Source: Williamsia maris | GTDB lineage: Bacteria; Actinomycetota; Actinomycetes; Mycobacteriales; Mycobacteriaceae | Length of the DNA stretch: 64,000 nucleotides | NCBI RefSeq assembly: GCF_024171815.1 | Contig: NZ_JAMTCJ010000003.1 | Location: 930,001-994,000, forward strand | Direction of reading: 5' to 3' | In this document: in pieces, positions 41,548 through 50,251 of the stretch | Position numbering within the stretch: position 1 is the first letter of the stretch | How the letters are laid out: every line of letters starts with the position of its first letter | The notes under the pieces: model-generated | What the model was told of the DNA's origin: nothing | Seen by the model: the letters and a program-made list of their open reading frames with translations, nothing else | The model's database searches: none | Program-made: the position numbers and the translations under genes

Positions 41548-42660
41548 ATGAAGACCAAAGCAGCAGTACTTTTCGACGCGGGTAAGCCGTTCGAGATCCT
41601 GGAACTCGACCTCGACAAGCCCAAGGCCGGTGAGGTGCTGATCAAGTTCACCGCGGCCGGGTTGTGTCACTCCGATCTCCATCTCACCGACGGTGATCTG
41701 CCGCCCCGCTTCCCGATGGTCGGCGGCCACGAGGGCGCAGGCATCATCGAGGAGGTCGGTGAGGGCGTCACCAAGGTGAAGCCGGGCGATCACGTGGTGT
41801 GCAGTTTCATCCCGAACTGCGGAACGTGCCGCTACTGCTCGACCGGACGACAGTCCCTGTGTGACGTGGGCGCCACCATCCTGGACGGGTGCCTGCCGGA
41901 CGGGACCTACCGATTCCACGCCGGCGGTGAGGATTTCGGTGGGATGTGCATGCTCGGGACGTTCTCCGAACGCGCGGTGATCTCGCAGTACTCGGTGGTC
42001 AAGGTCGACGACTGGTTGCCGCTGGAGAAGGCCGTGCTCGTCGGCTGTGGCGTTCCCACCGGATGGGGTTCGGCGGTGTACTCCGGGAACGTCCGCGCCG
42101 GCGACATCGTCGTCATCTACGGCATCGGCGGAATCGGCATCAACTCCGTACAGGGCGCGATCCACGCCGGCGCCAAGTACGTCGTGGTCGTCGACCCGAT
42201 CGCCTTCAAACGCGACACCGCCATCGAGTTCGGCGCCTCGCACGCCTTCGCCTCGGCCGCCGAGGCCCAGGAGAAGATCACCGAACTCAGCTGGGGTCAG
42301 GGCGCCGACTGCGCGATCGTGACCGTCGGAACCGTGGACGAGGACGTCGTCTCGGCGGCCATCGGCGCCGTCGGCAAGGGCGGCATCGTGGTCCTCACCG
42401 GACTGTCGAACCCCGCGAACTTCACGGTGCACTGGCCCGGGATCGACCTGACGCTGAACGAGAAGACCATCAAGGGCAGTCTCTTCGGGTCGGCCAACCC
42501 GCAGTACGACATCGTCCGACTGCTCCGTCTGTACGACGCGGGTCAGCTCAAGCTCGACGAGCTGGTCACCTCTACGTACACCCTCGAGCAGGTCAACGAG
42601 GGATACCAGGACCTCCGCGACGGCAAGAACATCCGCGGCGTCATCCTCCACGACGACTGA
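41548..42660 (+). CDS. NDMA-dependent zinc alcohol dehydrogenase (mycofactocin-linked type)
   Basis: A 370-residue MDR-superfamily alcohol dehydrogenase. Catalytic zinc ligands are Cys40, His61 and Glu62. Structural zinc cysteines are 91, 94, 97 and 105 (CGTCRYC..). NAD is bound by [12 protein letters not shown]. The [20 protein letters not shown] start and the MCMLGTFSE and [12 protein letters not shown] segments are those of the NDMA-dependent subfamily, in which NAD does not leave the enzyme and reoxidation needs an external acceptor, linked in actinobacteria to mycofactocin. ATG with GGGAGGA 9 nt upstream. It is followed by a strong terminator, so the aldehyde/alcohol pair is a two-gene unit. 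Confidence 0.92.
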   Translation: MKTKAAVLFDAGKPFEILELDLDKPKAGEVLIKFTAAGLCHSDLHLTDGDLPPRFPMVGGHEGAGIIEEVGEGVTKVKPGDHVVCSFIPNCGTCRYCSTGRQSLCDVGATILDGCLPDGTYRFHAGGEDFGGMCMLGTFSERAVISQYSVVKVDDWLPLEKAVLVGCGVPTGWGSAVYSGNVRAGDIVVIYGIGGIGINSVQGAIHAGAKYVVVVDPIAFKRDTAIEFGASHAFASAAEAQEKITELSWGQGADCAIVTVGTVDEDVVSAAIGAVGKGGIVVLTGLSNPANFTVHWPGIDLTLNEKTIKGSLFGSANPQYDIVRLLRLYDAGQLKLDELVTSTYTLEQVNEGYQDLRDGKNIRGVILHDD

Positions 42661-42679
42661 CGCGTACCGCAGGGTGGAT

Positions 42680-42714
42680 GTGTCCCGGATCGCCGACTCG
42701 GCGGTCCGGGACAC
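42680..42714 (+). terminator. Terminator after the NDMA-dependent alcohol dehydrogenase
   Basis: GTGTCCCGGA (42680-42689) pairs with TCCGGGACAC (42705-42714), extended by a T-G pair and CGCC/GGCG to a 5-nt loop, about 15 bp in total. It begins 19 bp after the stop codon. Confidence 0.85.
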
Positions 42715-42723
42715 ACTCATACC

Positions 42724-42757
42724 TGACACCTGTCCAGACAGTATTCTTGACACTTGT
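42724..42757 (+). promoter_or_regulatory. Promoter and TGACACYTGT direct repeats before the amidohydrolase
   Basis: TGACACCTGT (42724-42733) and TGACACTTGT (42748-42757) are direct repeats 24 bp apart. TATTCT at 42742-42747 between them is a reasonable -10 element. Its start point would fall at about 42755, next to an in-frame GTG at 42756, so the gene may be leaderless and controlled by a regulator bound at the repeats. Confidence 0.45.
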
Positions 42758-42773
42758 GCGGATCAGCGGTTCC

Positions 42774-44570
42774 ATGGCTTGTGTGACCTACGACACGATC
42801 ATCCGCAACGGCCGGTGGTTCGACGGGACCGGCGGCCCCTCGGGCATCCGGGACATCGGCATCAGCGACGGCCGCATCGCGTCGATCAGCACGACCCCCC
42901 TCGACGATTCCGGTTGCGACCGGGTCATCGATGCCGCCGGCAAGTGGGTACTGCCCGGCATGGTCGACATCCACACCCACTACGACGTGGAGATACTCGC
43001 CGGACCGTCGCTGTCGGAGTCGTTGCGCCACGGGGTCACCACGATCATGGTCGGGTCCTGTTCGCTGTCGACGATCCACGTCGACGGCACCGACGCGGGT
43101 GACCTGTTCGGCCGCGTCGAGGCGATCCCGCGCGAACACGTCATCGACGCCGTCGACCGGCACAAGACCTGGGTGAACTGCGAGGAGTACATCTCCGCGC
43201 TCGAGGCCCGCCCCCTCGGGCCGAACGTCGCGGCCTTCATCGGCCACTCGGACATGCGCGCCGCGACCATGGGTCTCGATCGCGCGACCCGAAAGGACCA
43301 GCGGCCCAACGCCCACGAGCAGACCCAGATGGAACGCTGGCTCAACGACGCGCTCGACGCCGGCTTCATCGGTATGTCGTCCCAGCAGCTGCTGTTCGAC
43401 AAGCTCGACGGCGACATCTGCCGGTCCCGCACCCTCCCCTCGACCTACGCCAGGCCGCGTGAGCTGCGTCGCCTGAAGTCGTTGCTGCGCAACCGCGATC
43501 GTGTGCTGCAGTCGGGGCCGGACCTGAAGAACCCACTGAACGTCGCCTCGCAACTGGTGCAGTCGTTGGGGATCGGCCGGCGCCCACTCAAGACGAGCCT
43601 GCTCTCCGCGGCCGACATCAAGGCCAACCCGCAGGCGATCCGCATCATCGGCCCCCTCGCCCGACTGATCAACCGGCTGGGCGGCAACTTCCGGTGGCAG
43701 CATCTACCGGTCCCGTTCGAGGTCTACGCCGACGGCATCGATCTGGTGATCTTCGAGGAGTTCGGTTCGGGCGCCGCCGCATTGCACCTGAGCGACGAGA
43801 TGGCGCGCAACGAACTGCTCCGCGACGAGGGCTACCGTCGCCGTTTCCGGAAGGACTACGAGAGCAGGTTCGGGACCAGGGTGTGGCACCGCGACTTCTT
43901 CGACGCCGAGATCGTCGCGTGCCCGGACCCCGCGGTGATCGGCAAGTCGTTCGGCCAGGTCGGCGTCGATCGCGGCGGCGTCCATCCCGTCGACGCGTTC
44001 CTCGACCTCGCCCTGGAACACGGGAAGGCGCTGCGGTGGCGCACGACGATCTCCAACCACCGCCCCGAACTGCTCCGGAAGATGGCCGCCGAACCGGGTA
44101 TCCAGATGGGGTTCTCCGACGCCGGGGCGCATCTGCGCAACATGGCGTTCTACAACTTCGGGCTCCGGTTGCTGCGGCATGTGCGCGACGCCGAGCTCGC
44201 GGGTACGCCGTTCCTGTCGATGGAGCAGGCGGTGCACCGGCTCACCGGCGAGCTCGCCGACTGGTACCGGATCGACGCGGGCCATTTGCGGGTCGGTGAC
44301 CGCGCGGATCTCTTCATCCTGGATCCGGACCGGCTCGACGACTCGCTGGACAGCTACCACGAGGAGGTCGTCGCCCAGTACGGCGATCTGTCACGCATGG
44401 TCAACCGCAACGACCCGACCGTCGAGGCCGTGTTCGTGGGCGGTGAACCGGTGTTCGTCGGCGGCGAACCGACCGAGGTACTCGGCCGCCGACGCACCGG
44501 CCGCTTCCTGCGCGCCGACGCCACGCCGGCCGCCTCCACCTCGACGAGAGCGGTCAGCAATGTCGGTTGA
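42774..44570 (+). CDS. Amidohydrolase, N-acyl-D-amino-acid deacylase-like
   Basis: A 598-residue metallo-amidohydrolase. The beta-barrel metal motif is VDIHTHYD, the N-terminal small domain reads TYDTIIRNGRWFDGTGG, the late acidic/metal motif is GFSDAGAHLRNM, and the C-terminal HLRVGDRADLFILDPD is the family's closing strand. Relatives hydrolyse N-acyl-D-amino acids or dihydropyrimidine-like rings, but this large actinobacterial subgroup is uncharacterised. The ATG at 42774 is used here. GTG at 42756, just after a -10-like TATTCT, would be a leaderless alternative adding MRISGS. It overlaps the next gene by 11 bp. Confidence 0.8.
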   Translation: MACVTYDTIIRNGRWFDGTGGPSGIRDIGISDGRIASISTTPLDDSGCDRVIDAAGKWVLPGMVDIHTHYDVEILAGPSLSESLRHGVTTIMVGSCSLSTIHVDGTDAGDLFGRVEAIPREHVIDAVDRHKTWVNCEEYISALEARPLGPNVAAFIGHSDMRAATMGLDRATRKDQRPNAHEQTQMERWLNDALDAGFIGMSSQQLLFDKLDGDICRSRTLPSTYARPRELRRLKSLLRNRDRVLQSGPDLKNPLNVASQLVQSLGIGRRPLKTSLLSAADIKANPQAIRIIGPLARLINRLGGNFRWQHLPVPFEVYADGIDLVIFEEFGSGAAALHLSDEMARNELLRDEGYRRRFRKDYESRFGTRVWHRDFFDAEIVACPDPAVIGKSFGQVGVDRGGVHPVDAFLDLALEHGKALRWRTTISNHRPELLRKMAAEPGIQMGFSDAGAHLRNMAFYNFGLRLLRHVRDAELAGTPFLSMEQAVHRLTGELADWYRIDAGHLRVGDRADLFILDPDRLDDSLDSYHEEVVAQYGDLSRMVNRNDPTVEAVFVGGEPVFVGGEPTEVLGRRRTGRFLRADATPAASTSTRAVSNVG

Positions 44571-45003
44571 CGACACGGTCCTGGGCCTCTGGAACGCGCT
44601 GTCGCAACGGGATTGGGAGGCCGTCAAGACCTACCTGTCCGACGACTGCATCTACATCGACATGCCCGTCGGGCCCACCCTGGCCGCCCGGGGACCCGAC
44701 GACATCGTCAAGCGCCTGAAGGTGGGTCTCGAGGCGTTGGCGAAGTACGAGAACCATCCGGGCCTGGTGGTGAGCAACGGCTCCGACGTGATGTTCGAGC
44801 ACTCCGAGTCGTGGGCGTGGGTCACCGGCGAGGCCGCGGAGCTGCCGTTCGTGTCGGTGCACCGGGTCGTCGACGGTCGGGTCACCCTGTGGAAGGACTA
44901 CTGGGACTTCAACGCCATCCTCGGCAGTGCGCCCTCGTCGTGGATGGACGACTTCGCCGGCGCGGACGTCTCCTGGGTTTTCGACGCCACCGACCACATC
45001 TGA
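44560..45003 (+). CDS. SnoaL/limonene-epoxide-hydrolase-like NTF2-fold protein
   Basis: A 147-residue NTF2-like protein: MSVDDTVLGLWNALSQRDWEAVKTYLSDDCIYIDMPVG, given here as the segments VLGLWNALSQRDW, TYLSDDCIYIDMPVG and VTLWKDYWDFNAIL. The pattern of an N-terminal helix pair, the D..Y.DMP.G strand and a late W.DYWD matches limonene-1,2-epoxide-hydrolase-like and SnoaL polyketide-cyclase-like families, which act by acid-base chemistry in a cone-shaped pocket. The start overlaps the amidohydrolase stop by 11 bp, so the two are cotranslated and likely share a pathway. Substrate unknown. Confidence 0.75.
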   Translation: MSVDDTVLGLWNALSQRDWEAVKTYLSDDCIYIDMPVGPTLAARGPDDIVKRLKVGLEALAKYENHPGLVVSNGSDVMFEHSESWAWVTGEAAELPFVSVHRVVDGRVTLWKDYWDFNAILGSAPSSWMDDFAGADVSWVFDATDHI

Positions 45004-45021
45004 GAGGCCTATGGTCGAGGG

Positions 45022-45393
45022 ATGGCACGTACACAGCTCACCCCGGGACCTGACCACCCCATCACCGTGACCCCCACCGGGCACCGCGTGACGGTGTCCG
45101 TCGGCGGTGTCACGGTCGCGGAGACCGATGCGGCGTTGACGCTGCAGGAGTCGTCGTATCCCGCGGTCCAGTACATCCCGATCGGCGACGTCGACCCCGC
45201 GTCGCTGCAGTCGTCGGACACCACGACGTACTGCCCGTACAAGGGCGATGCGTCGTACTACGACCTCTCGGTCCGCGGGACCACACAGTCCGACACCGTC
45301 TGGGTCTACACCGAGCCCTACGGCGCGGTCGCCGACATCAAGGACCACGTCGCCTTCTACCCGGATCGCGTCGAGATCACCGTCGCCGACTGA
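45022..45393 (+). CDS. DUF427-domain protein
   Basis: A 123-residue beta-barrel protein of the DUF427 family. Conserved elements are TGHRVTVSVGGVTVAETDAALTL, then SYPAVQYIP, TTYCPYKGDASYYDL (the family hallmark CPYKG.A.Y) and the C-terminal VAFYPDRVEI. Function is not established. It lies 18 bp after the SnoaL-like gene and is probably the last member of that small operon. The ATG at 45022 has GAGGG about 9 nt upstream. Confidence 0.85.
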   Translation: MARTQLTPGPDHPITVTPTGHRVTVSVGGVTVAETDAALTLQESSYPAVQYIPIGDVDPASLQSSDTTTYCPYKGDASYYDLSVRGTTQSDTVWVYTEPYGAVADIKDHVAFYPDRVEITVAD

Positions 45394-45527
45394 CCGTCAT
45401 CACCTCCGCGCGACCGGTCGGACATCGGTTGCGGGAAGGTTCGACGGCGCCATGGCGTTTGTGAGAACTGGCGCGCTCGGTACCCGGGCGCGGCCATATC
45501 CGTCGACCCAGACTTCGGGGGACCTCC

Positions 45528-46469
45528 ATGAGTCAGACGGTCATCGTCACCGGACGCGAACGGTCGTCGAGCCAGGACGGCAGACGAGACGCGACATGGC
45601 TGATCGCCGTGTCCGCGGCGCTGTGGGGTCTCGACGGCCTGCTGCGCAAGCCGCTCACGTCCGACCTCGCCGCCGGCACGATCGTGTTGTGGGAGCACAT
45701 CATCCCGATCGTCGTGCTCGCACCGTTCCTGCCGTCCGCGATCCGTGCTTTCCTGCGGCTCGGTCTGCGCGACAAGGCCGCGGTGGCGGTCATCGGCGTC
45801 GGGTCGTCGGCCGTGGCGACGGCGCTGTTCACCCGGGCGTTCGCGATCGCCGGGAGCAGCGGCGACTTCATCACCCCACTCGTGCTGCAGAAGCTGCAGC
45901 CGGTCCTCGCCATCGCCCTGGCGGTGCTGATCCTCGGCGAGCGCCTGCGTCCCCGCTTCGGGCTCTATGTGCTCCCCGCCCTCGTCGGCACCTGGCTGCT
46001 CGCCTTCGCCGACCCGCTGCACCTGAGTGCGTCCGAACTCGAGCCGGCGATGCTGGCGCTCGGAGCCGCCGCGCTGTGGGCCGCCGGCACCGTCCTCGGA
46101 CGGATGGTGTCGCCGTCGCTGACACCCCGCGACCTCACCACCCTGCGGCTCGGGTTCGGCACGATCGGTGCCCTCGGCGTCGTCGGGGTGACCGGCGCGC
46201 CCGTGCTGCCGACGTGGGACGACGCGGTGGGTCTCGTCCTGCTGGCCCTCATCCCGGGGCTGCTCGCGCTGACGCTGTACTACCGTGCACTGCAGTCGAC
46301 CCCGGCGTCCCGAGCGACGTTGGCCGAGCTGGCCTTCCCGGCCACCGCCGCCGTCGTCGGAGCGCTCGTGCTGGGCACCAGCCTGACCTGGTCGCAGTGG
46401 ACGGGTCTCGGGGTCGTCGCCTTGACTGTCACCGCGATGGGCATCCGCGAGGCCCGCGCTTCGCACTGA
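45528..46469 (+). CDS. EamA-family (DMT superfamily) transporter
   Basis: A 313-residue inner-membrane protein with ten predicted helices in two EamA repeats of about 145 residues (WLIAVSAALWGLDGLLRKPL opens the first; LEPAMLALGAAALWAAGTVLGR opens the second). The motif QKLQPVLAIALAVLILGERL ends repeat one, and the second has the parallel TTRATLAELAFPATAAVVGA-like segment. Such proteins export metabolites or amino acids, and the substrate is unknown. ATG with GACCTCC just upstream. It is transcribed alone and converges on the propeller gene with a 34-bp gap. Confidence 0.87.
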   Translation: MSQTVIVTGRERSSSQDGRRDATWLIAVSAALWGLDGLLRKPLTSDLAAGTIVLWEHIIPIVVLAPFLPSAIRAFLRLGLRDKAAVAVIGVGSSAVATALFTRAFAIAGSSGDFITPLVLQKLQPVLAIALAVLILGERLRPRFGLYVLPALVGTWLLAFADPLHLSASELEPAMLALGAAALWAAGTVLGRMVSPSLTPRDLTTLRLGFGTIGALGVVGVTGAPVLPTWDDAVGLVLLALIPGLLALTLYYRALQSTPASRATLAELAFPATAAVVGALVLGTSLTWSQWTGLGVVALTVTAMGIREARASH

Positions 46470-46503
46470 GGCCACCTCGCGGTCGAGACCGTCAGCACCT
46501 GAC

Positions 46504-47889
46504 TCAGGCCGGATCGGGGCCCTTCCGGGCGCGCCACACCGACACCGAGTCCTTCGTCGACCGGACGATGTCTCCGCCCGCGGCGGACACAGAGGTGTAT
46601 CCATCAACCCCATCGCCCGGCGAGTCCACGGACCACACGATCCGTCCGGTGACGGTGTCGACCGAGTTCATCCCGGCGATGTCACCGAACACGAAATAGC
46701 GGCCGTCGGTGATGCCGGTGCGGACATAGAACGCGCCCGGCAACGGTGTCGTCCACGCGCGCCGACCGGTGCGCGCGTCCATACCGATCAGGTTTCCGTC
46801 CAGGGACGCCGCGATCAGGTTGTCGCCGACGACGGCGGGCGCGATGCCACCCGTCGATTTGCCCCAGTCGAGCACCTGGTCGCGCCACAGAAGCGCACCG
46901 GTGATCGGGTCGAACACACCGTCCCCCATCACGATGGGAACGAACGGCGCCCCGAGGACCTGAGGTTGCGCCGAGCCGCCCGGCAGGCTGAGGTCCTGGG
47001 ACCGAACAACCGATCCGTTGTCGTCGAGCAGACGCTCGATCCCCTGGGGATAGGTCTCCGAGCGGAAAAGGGTGTCGCTGATCGAGGTGACGATGCCGTC
47101 GGCGGCGAAGCGCCGCACCCCGGTGTCGAGGGAGTACACCGCCGAGGCGAACCCGATGTTCTGGTCGGCGGTCGCCCGGGCGATGAACACCTTCCGGTCG
47201 GGCACCACGTCGGTGATCGACTCCCCAGGGCCGGCGTCGGTGATGGTCCGAACGGTCGCGGTCGGCGCAGCGAGGATGCCCGTGGCCAGGACGAGCGCCG
47301 TCGACGGACCGGACTCCCGGGTGCCGCTCACATAGGTCGCGTCGCCGGCCACTTCGACTCCCGAGACGGTGAAGTCCGGAGCGGCCTCACCATGAACACG
47401 CCCGGTCATGGTGTCGACGACGATCACCCGCGTCGGCGACCAGCAGGCGATCGACTTCCCGATGCGGGTTGCCGTGCAGTTCTTCACCGGACCTACCGGG
47501 CGCTTCCACGTCGGCGAGCCGTCGCTCCTGTCGATCCCGACGAGTGTCACGTCGGCGACGATGTTGAACTCGCGTGGTGGCCCCACGGCCGCGATGAGGT
47601 CCCCGGACGAGTCGAGCAGCATCCCGGACCCGTTCGTGCTGGTGTCCGGGGTCGAGACGGGCAGAAGGACCTCACCCGGACTGCTCGTCAACCTCGCCAA
47701 GTCGAGTGTCCAGAGCGGGGTCGGTCGGACGCCGAATCCGAGTGAGCGCTCGCGGTCGCTTCTGGAGCGGTCGTCATGGTTGCGACCGAGCACGAAGGTG
47801 GTCGCACCCGCGGCAATGGCCAATAGTGCGACGAGCCCGACGACCATGGCTCTCCTGGTTCTCGACGACAGTGTCGGGACTCGGGTCAC
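46504..47889 (-). CDS. Membrane-anchored PQQ-like beta-propeller protein, copy 2
   Basis: A 461-residue protein starting at a GTG that overlaps the upstream stop (GTGA). Residues about 12-32 are a single N-terminal transmembrane anchor (MVVGLVALLAIAAGATTFVL). The rest is an extracytoplasmic propeller with PQQ-type blades, for example VTLVGIDRSDGSPTWKRPVG, NLIGMDARTGRRAWTTPLPG and SVDTVTGRIVWSVD. It shares the linker SLGFGVRPTPLWTLDL and overall plan with the gene upstream, so the two are tandem duplicates. PQQ-like repeats do not by themselves mean PQQ binding, and many are scaffolds. Function unknown. Confidence 0.75.
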   Translation of the reverse strand: MTRVPTLSSRTRRAMVVGLVALLAIAAGATTFVLGRNHDDRSRSDRERSLGFGVRPTPLWTLDLARLTSSPGEVLLPVSTPDTSTNGSGMLLDSSGDLIAAVGPPREFNIVADVTLVGIDRSDGSPTWKRPVGPVKNCTATRIGKSIACWSPTRVIVVDTMTGRVHGEAAPDFTVSGVEVAGDATYVSGTRESGPSTALVLATGILAAPTATVRTITDAGPGESITDVVPDRKVFIARATADQNIGFASAVYSLDTGVRRFAADGIVTSISDTLFRSETYPQGIERLLDDNGSVVRSQDLSLPGGSAQPQVLGAPFVPIVMGDGVFDPITGALLWRDQVLDWGKSTGGIAPAVVGDNLIAASLDGNLIGMDARTGRRAWTTPLPGAFYVRTGITDGRYFVFGDIAGMNSVDTVTGRIVWSVDSPGDGVDGYTSVSAAGGDIVRSTKDSVSVWRARKGPDPA

Positions 47890-49283
47890 GACACCGGCTC
47901 TTTCCGGGCACGCCACACCGAGATGTTGCCGCGTAGTCCGTTGACGAGGATGTCGCCGTCGCCCGTCCCAGAGATGCCGGGCGGTGTCGATTCCACGGTC
48001 GGCAGCCGGACGTTCCACAGCACCCGGCCGTCGGAGACACGCACCGAGTGCATGCCGGTGTTGTCGCCGACTATCAGGTGCGTGCCGTCGGTTGCGGTGT
48101 CACTCACGAAATAGGCGTTGGGCCAGGGCGTGGTCCACAGACGACGTCCGGTGCGTACCTCGAGGCCGACGAGCGCGCGTTCGACGGGCGAGGCGACCAC
48201 CAGAACACTCCCGACCACGGCCCGGGTCGTGCTCTGCGGGCTTGTGTTCCATTCCAGGACCGGATCACTCCAGAGGCGGGCTCCGGTGTCCGGGTCGTGA
48301 ACAGCGGTCCCCACAATCGTCGGAACGAACGATGCATCCGTGGTGATCGGGGACGCAAAGGCGTTGGTGGCCGCACCCGGCAGGGTCGTCACGCGCGAGC
48401 CGTCGCCCCGCAACAAGAACTTGGTCCGCCGGGCGAAACTGTCCGCCAGGAACATGCCGTTCCCGACGAACCGCAGATCGCCGTCCGCGCTGAACCGAGC
48501 CGCACCGCTGTCGAGGTCGTAAGCGGTGTTGATGTACTGCGGCACCCCACCGACGGTGTCGGACACGGTGAAGGCGTTGCTCGACGGCCGGATCTCGGCC
48601 ACACGGGCATCGGTTCCGCGCACCTCGATGGTGCGCCGGAACCGCTCGACCGAGGAACCCACGGGGGCGGCGGTGAAGATCAACGTCCGCCGCTTTCCGG
48701 CGTCCTTCAGACCGTCGACGAACGCAGTGCCGTCGATGATGTCGACGTAGGAGATCGAGAAGTCGGTCTCTTCGGTTCGCAGCACCCGTCCGTTCGAGGT
48801 GTCGACGAATGCGATCCGACGGTCCGTCCAACATCCGACGACTGTCGCGGCGACGCGGTCGGTGCAGTGGTCGACCCGCCCCACCGGACTTCGCCAGTCC
48901 ACTGACCCGTTCTGGCGGTCGATGCCGACCAGCGTGACGTCGCCGACCTTCGGTCCGGTGGAGAGATCCGGCTGTTCCGGTCGAGCCACCGCTGCGATGA
49001 TATGTGTGGGCGAATCCATGACGGAACCGAATCCGTATGTCTGGTCCAACGTCTCGGGCGCGCTCAGCAGAACCGCACCCGGCTCGTCCGTCAAGCGCTT
49101 GACGTCGAGTGTCCAGAGCGGGGTCGGTCGAACGCCGAAGCCGAGCGATCGCATCCGGTCGGCCTCGCGGGACTGGTCGTGGTCGCGCCCGACCTTCCAC
49201 GTGATGGTGGCCGAGGCAATTGTCGCCACCGCGACCAGAAGGATCACAAGCCCACGTTTGCTGTTCACAGATAGGGACGGCAC
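47886..49283 (-). CDS. Membrane-anchored PQQ-like beta-propeller protein, copy 1
   Basis: A 465-residue paralogue of the downstream gene with the same order: one N-terminal transmembrane helix (LVILLVAVATIASATITWKV), the linker SLGFGVRPTPLWTLDV and a propeller with blades such as VTLVGIDRQNGSVDWRSPVG, ALVGLEVRTGRRLWTTPWP and SVRVSDGRVLWNVRLP. Two cysteines in HCTDRVAATVVGCW are at the same place as CTATRIGKSIACW in copy 2 and may form a disulfide outside the cell. It is divergent from the PhyH-family gene with 104 bp between. Role unknown. Confidence 0.75.
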   Translation of the reverse strand: MPSLSVNSKRGLVILLVAVATIASATITWKVGRDHDQSREADRMRSLGFGVRPTPLWTLDVKRLTDEPGAVLLSAPETLDQTYGFGSVMDSPTHIIAAVARPEQPDLSTGPKVGDVTLVGIDRQNGSVDWRSPVGRVDHCTDRVAATVVGCWTDRRIAFVDTSNGRVLRTEETDFSISYVDIIDGTAFVDGLKDAGKRRTLIFTAAPVGSSVERFRRTIEVRGTDARVAEIRPSSNAFTVSDTVGGVPQYINTAYDLDSGAARFSADGDLRFVGNGMFLADSFARRTKFLLRGDGSRVTTLPGAATNAFASPITTDASFVPTIVGTAVHDPDTGARLWSDPVLEWNTSPQSTTRAVVGSVLVVASPVERALVGLEVRTGRRLWTTPWPNAYFVSDTATDGTHLIVGDNTGMHSVRVSDGRVLWNVRLPTVESTPPGISGTGDGDILVNGLRGNISVWRARKEPVS

Positions 49284-49387
49284 CGGGGCAACCTATCCCG
49301 GGATCCCCCGGAAAGTTCGCACAAGTAGCAAACCCGGCGCGAAAACCGTTTGCCGAGCGGTGGACCGTCGCCCGAGACTGGTCGGCG

Positions 49388-50155
49388 ATGACCCTCACCG
49401 CCACAGAGATCGAGACCTTCGTCCGCGACGGGTACGTCGCCGTCCGAGGCGCGGTGGACCGCGCGTCGATCGAGGAGTGCCGCAGGCAACTGTGGGATCT
49501 CATGCCCGAGGACCCATCTGATCCGAGCACCTGGACCGAGCCCGTGCGACGGATCGACAGCCCGGTCACCGCGCCCTTCATGAGAGCCGCGCAGTCTTCC
49601 GCTCTCACCGAGGCCTACGACCAACTCGTCGGACCGAGCCGCTGGCGGCAGCGGGTCGAGCTCGGGAACGTCGCGATTCGCTTCCCCACCGGCGGCGAGT
49701 CGAACGACACCGGATGGCACATCGACGCAAGCTATCTGCCGCCCGGAGCGAGCCGCTACTTCGTCAACGTCTCGTCGCGCGACCGCGGGTTGCTGATGTT
49801 GTTCCTGCTCTCCGACGTCAGCGCGGACGACGCTCCGACACGTCTCAAAGTCGGATCACACCAGGATGTCCCGCGATTCCTGGCGCCCCGTGGTGACGAC
49901 GGGGTCGACATGTTCGAACTGTGCGGCGTGATGGACGCCGACGGCGCCCTCGACTCCCCCGACCGCGCAGAAGCACTGGCCACCGGCATCGCGGGCGACG
50001 TTTTCCTCTGCCATCCGTTCCTCGTCCACGCCGCGCAGTCGCATCGCGGCAGACAGCCGCGGTTTCTGTCCCAGCCCGGCCTGATGCTCACCGATCAGTT
50101 CGATCTGGGTAACCCTCGGAGTCCCGTGGAACGGGCCATCGTCGCGTCACTGTGA
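49388..50155 (+). CDS. Phytanoyl-CoA dioxygenase (PhyH) family protein
   Basis: A 255-residue Fe(II)/2-oxoglutarate-type oxygenase. The facial triad is visible as TGWHIDASY (His and Asp) and the distal His in CHPFLVHAAQSH, followed by the 2-oxoglutarate-binding arginine region RGRQPRFLSQPG. The N-terminal IETFVRDGYVAVRGAVD is the usual PhyH opening. Substrates range from fatty acyl-CoAs to small metabolites, and none is indicated here. The ATG at 49388 follows GACTGGTCGGCG, with weak ribosome-site character. Its 3' end is next to a 21-bp tandem repeat. Confidence 0.85.
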   Translation: MTLTATEIETFVRDGYVAVRGAVDRASIEECRRQLWDLMPEDPSDPSTWTEPVRRIDSPVTAPFMRAAQSSALTEAYDQLVGPSRWRQRVELGNVAIRFPTGGESNDTGWHIDASYLPPGASRYFVNVSSRDRGLLMLFLLSDVSADDAPTRLKVGSHQDVPRFLAPRGDDGVDMFELCGVMDADGALDSPDRAEALATGIAGDVFLCHPFLVHAAQSHRGRQPRFLSQPGLMLTDQFDLGNPRSPVERAIVASL

Positions 50156-50166
50156 TCGCCACCGTC

Positions 50167-50238
50167 CAATTGGCGTCGCTACGTGCCCAACCAGGGTCGT
50201 CACGTGCCCAACTGGCGTGGTTACGTGCCCAACTGGCG
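50167..50238. repeat. 21-bp tandem repeat, about 3.4 copies
   Basis: Units begin at 50167, 50188, 50209 and 50230 (partial). Each has the form CAAnnnGnGTnGnnACGTGCC, and units 1 and 3 are closest. The period is exactly 21 bp. It fills most of the convergent spacer between the PhyH gene and the TetR gene. It contains the repeated word ACGTGCCCAA three times. Confidence 0.85.
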
Positions 50239-50251
50239 GAACAGGGACGGG

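Noticed and set aside
50167-50238. 21-bp repeats as a CRISPR array
   Set aside because: Units are directly abutting, without unique spacers, and there are no cas genes.
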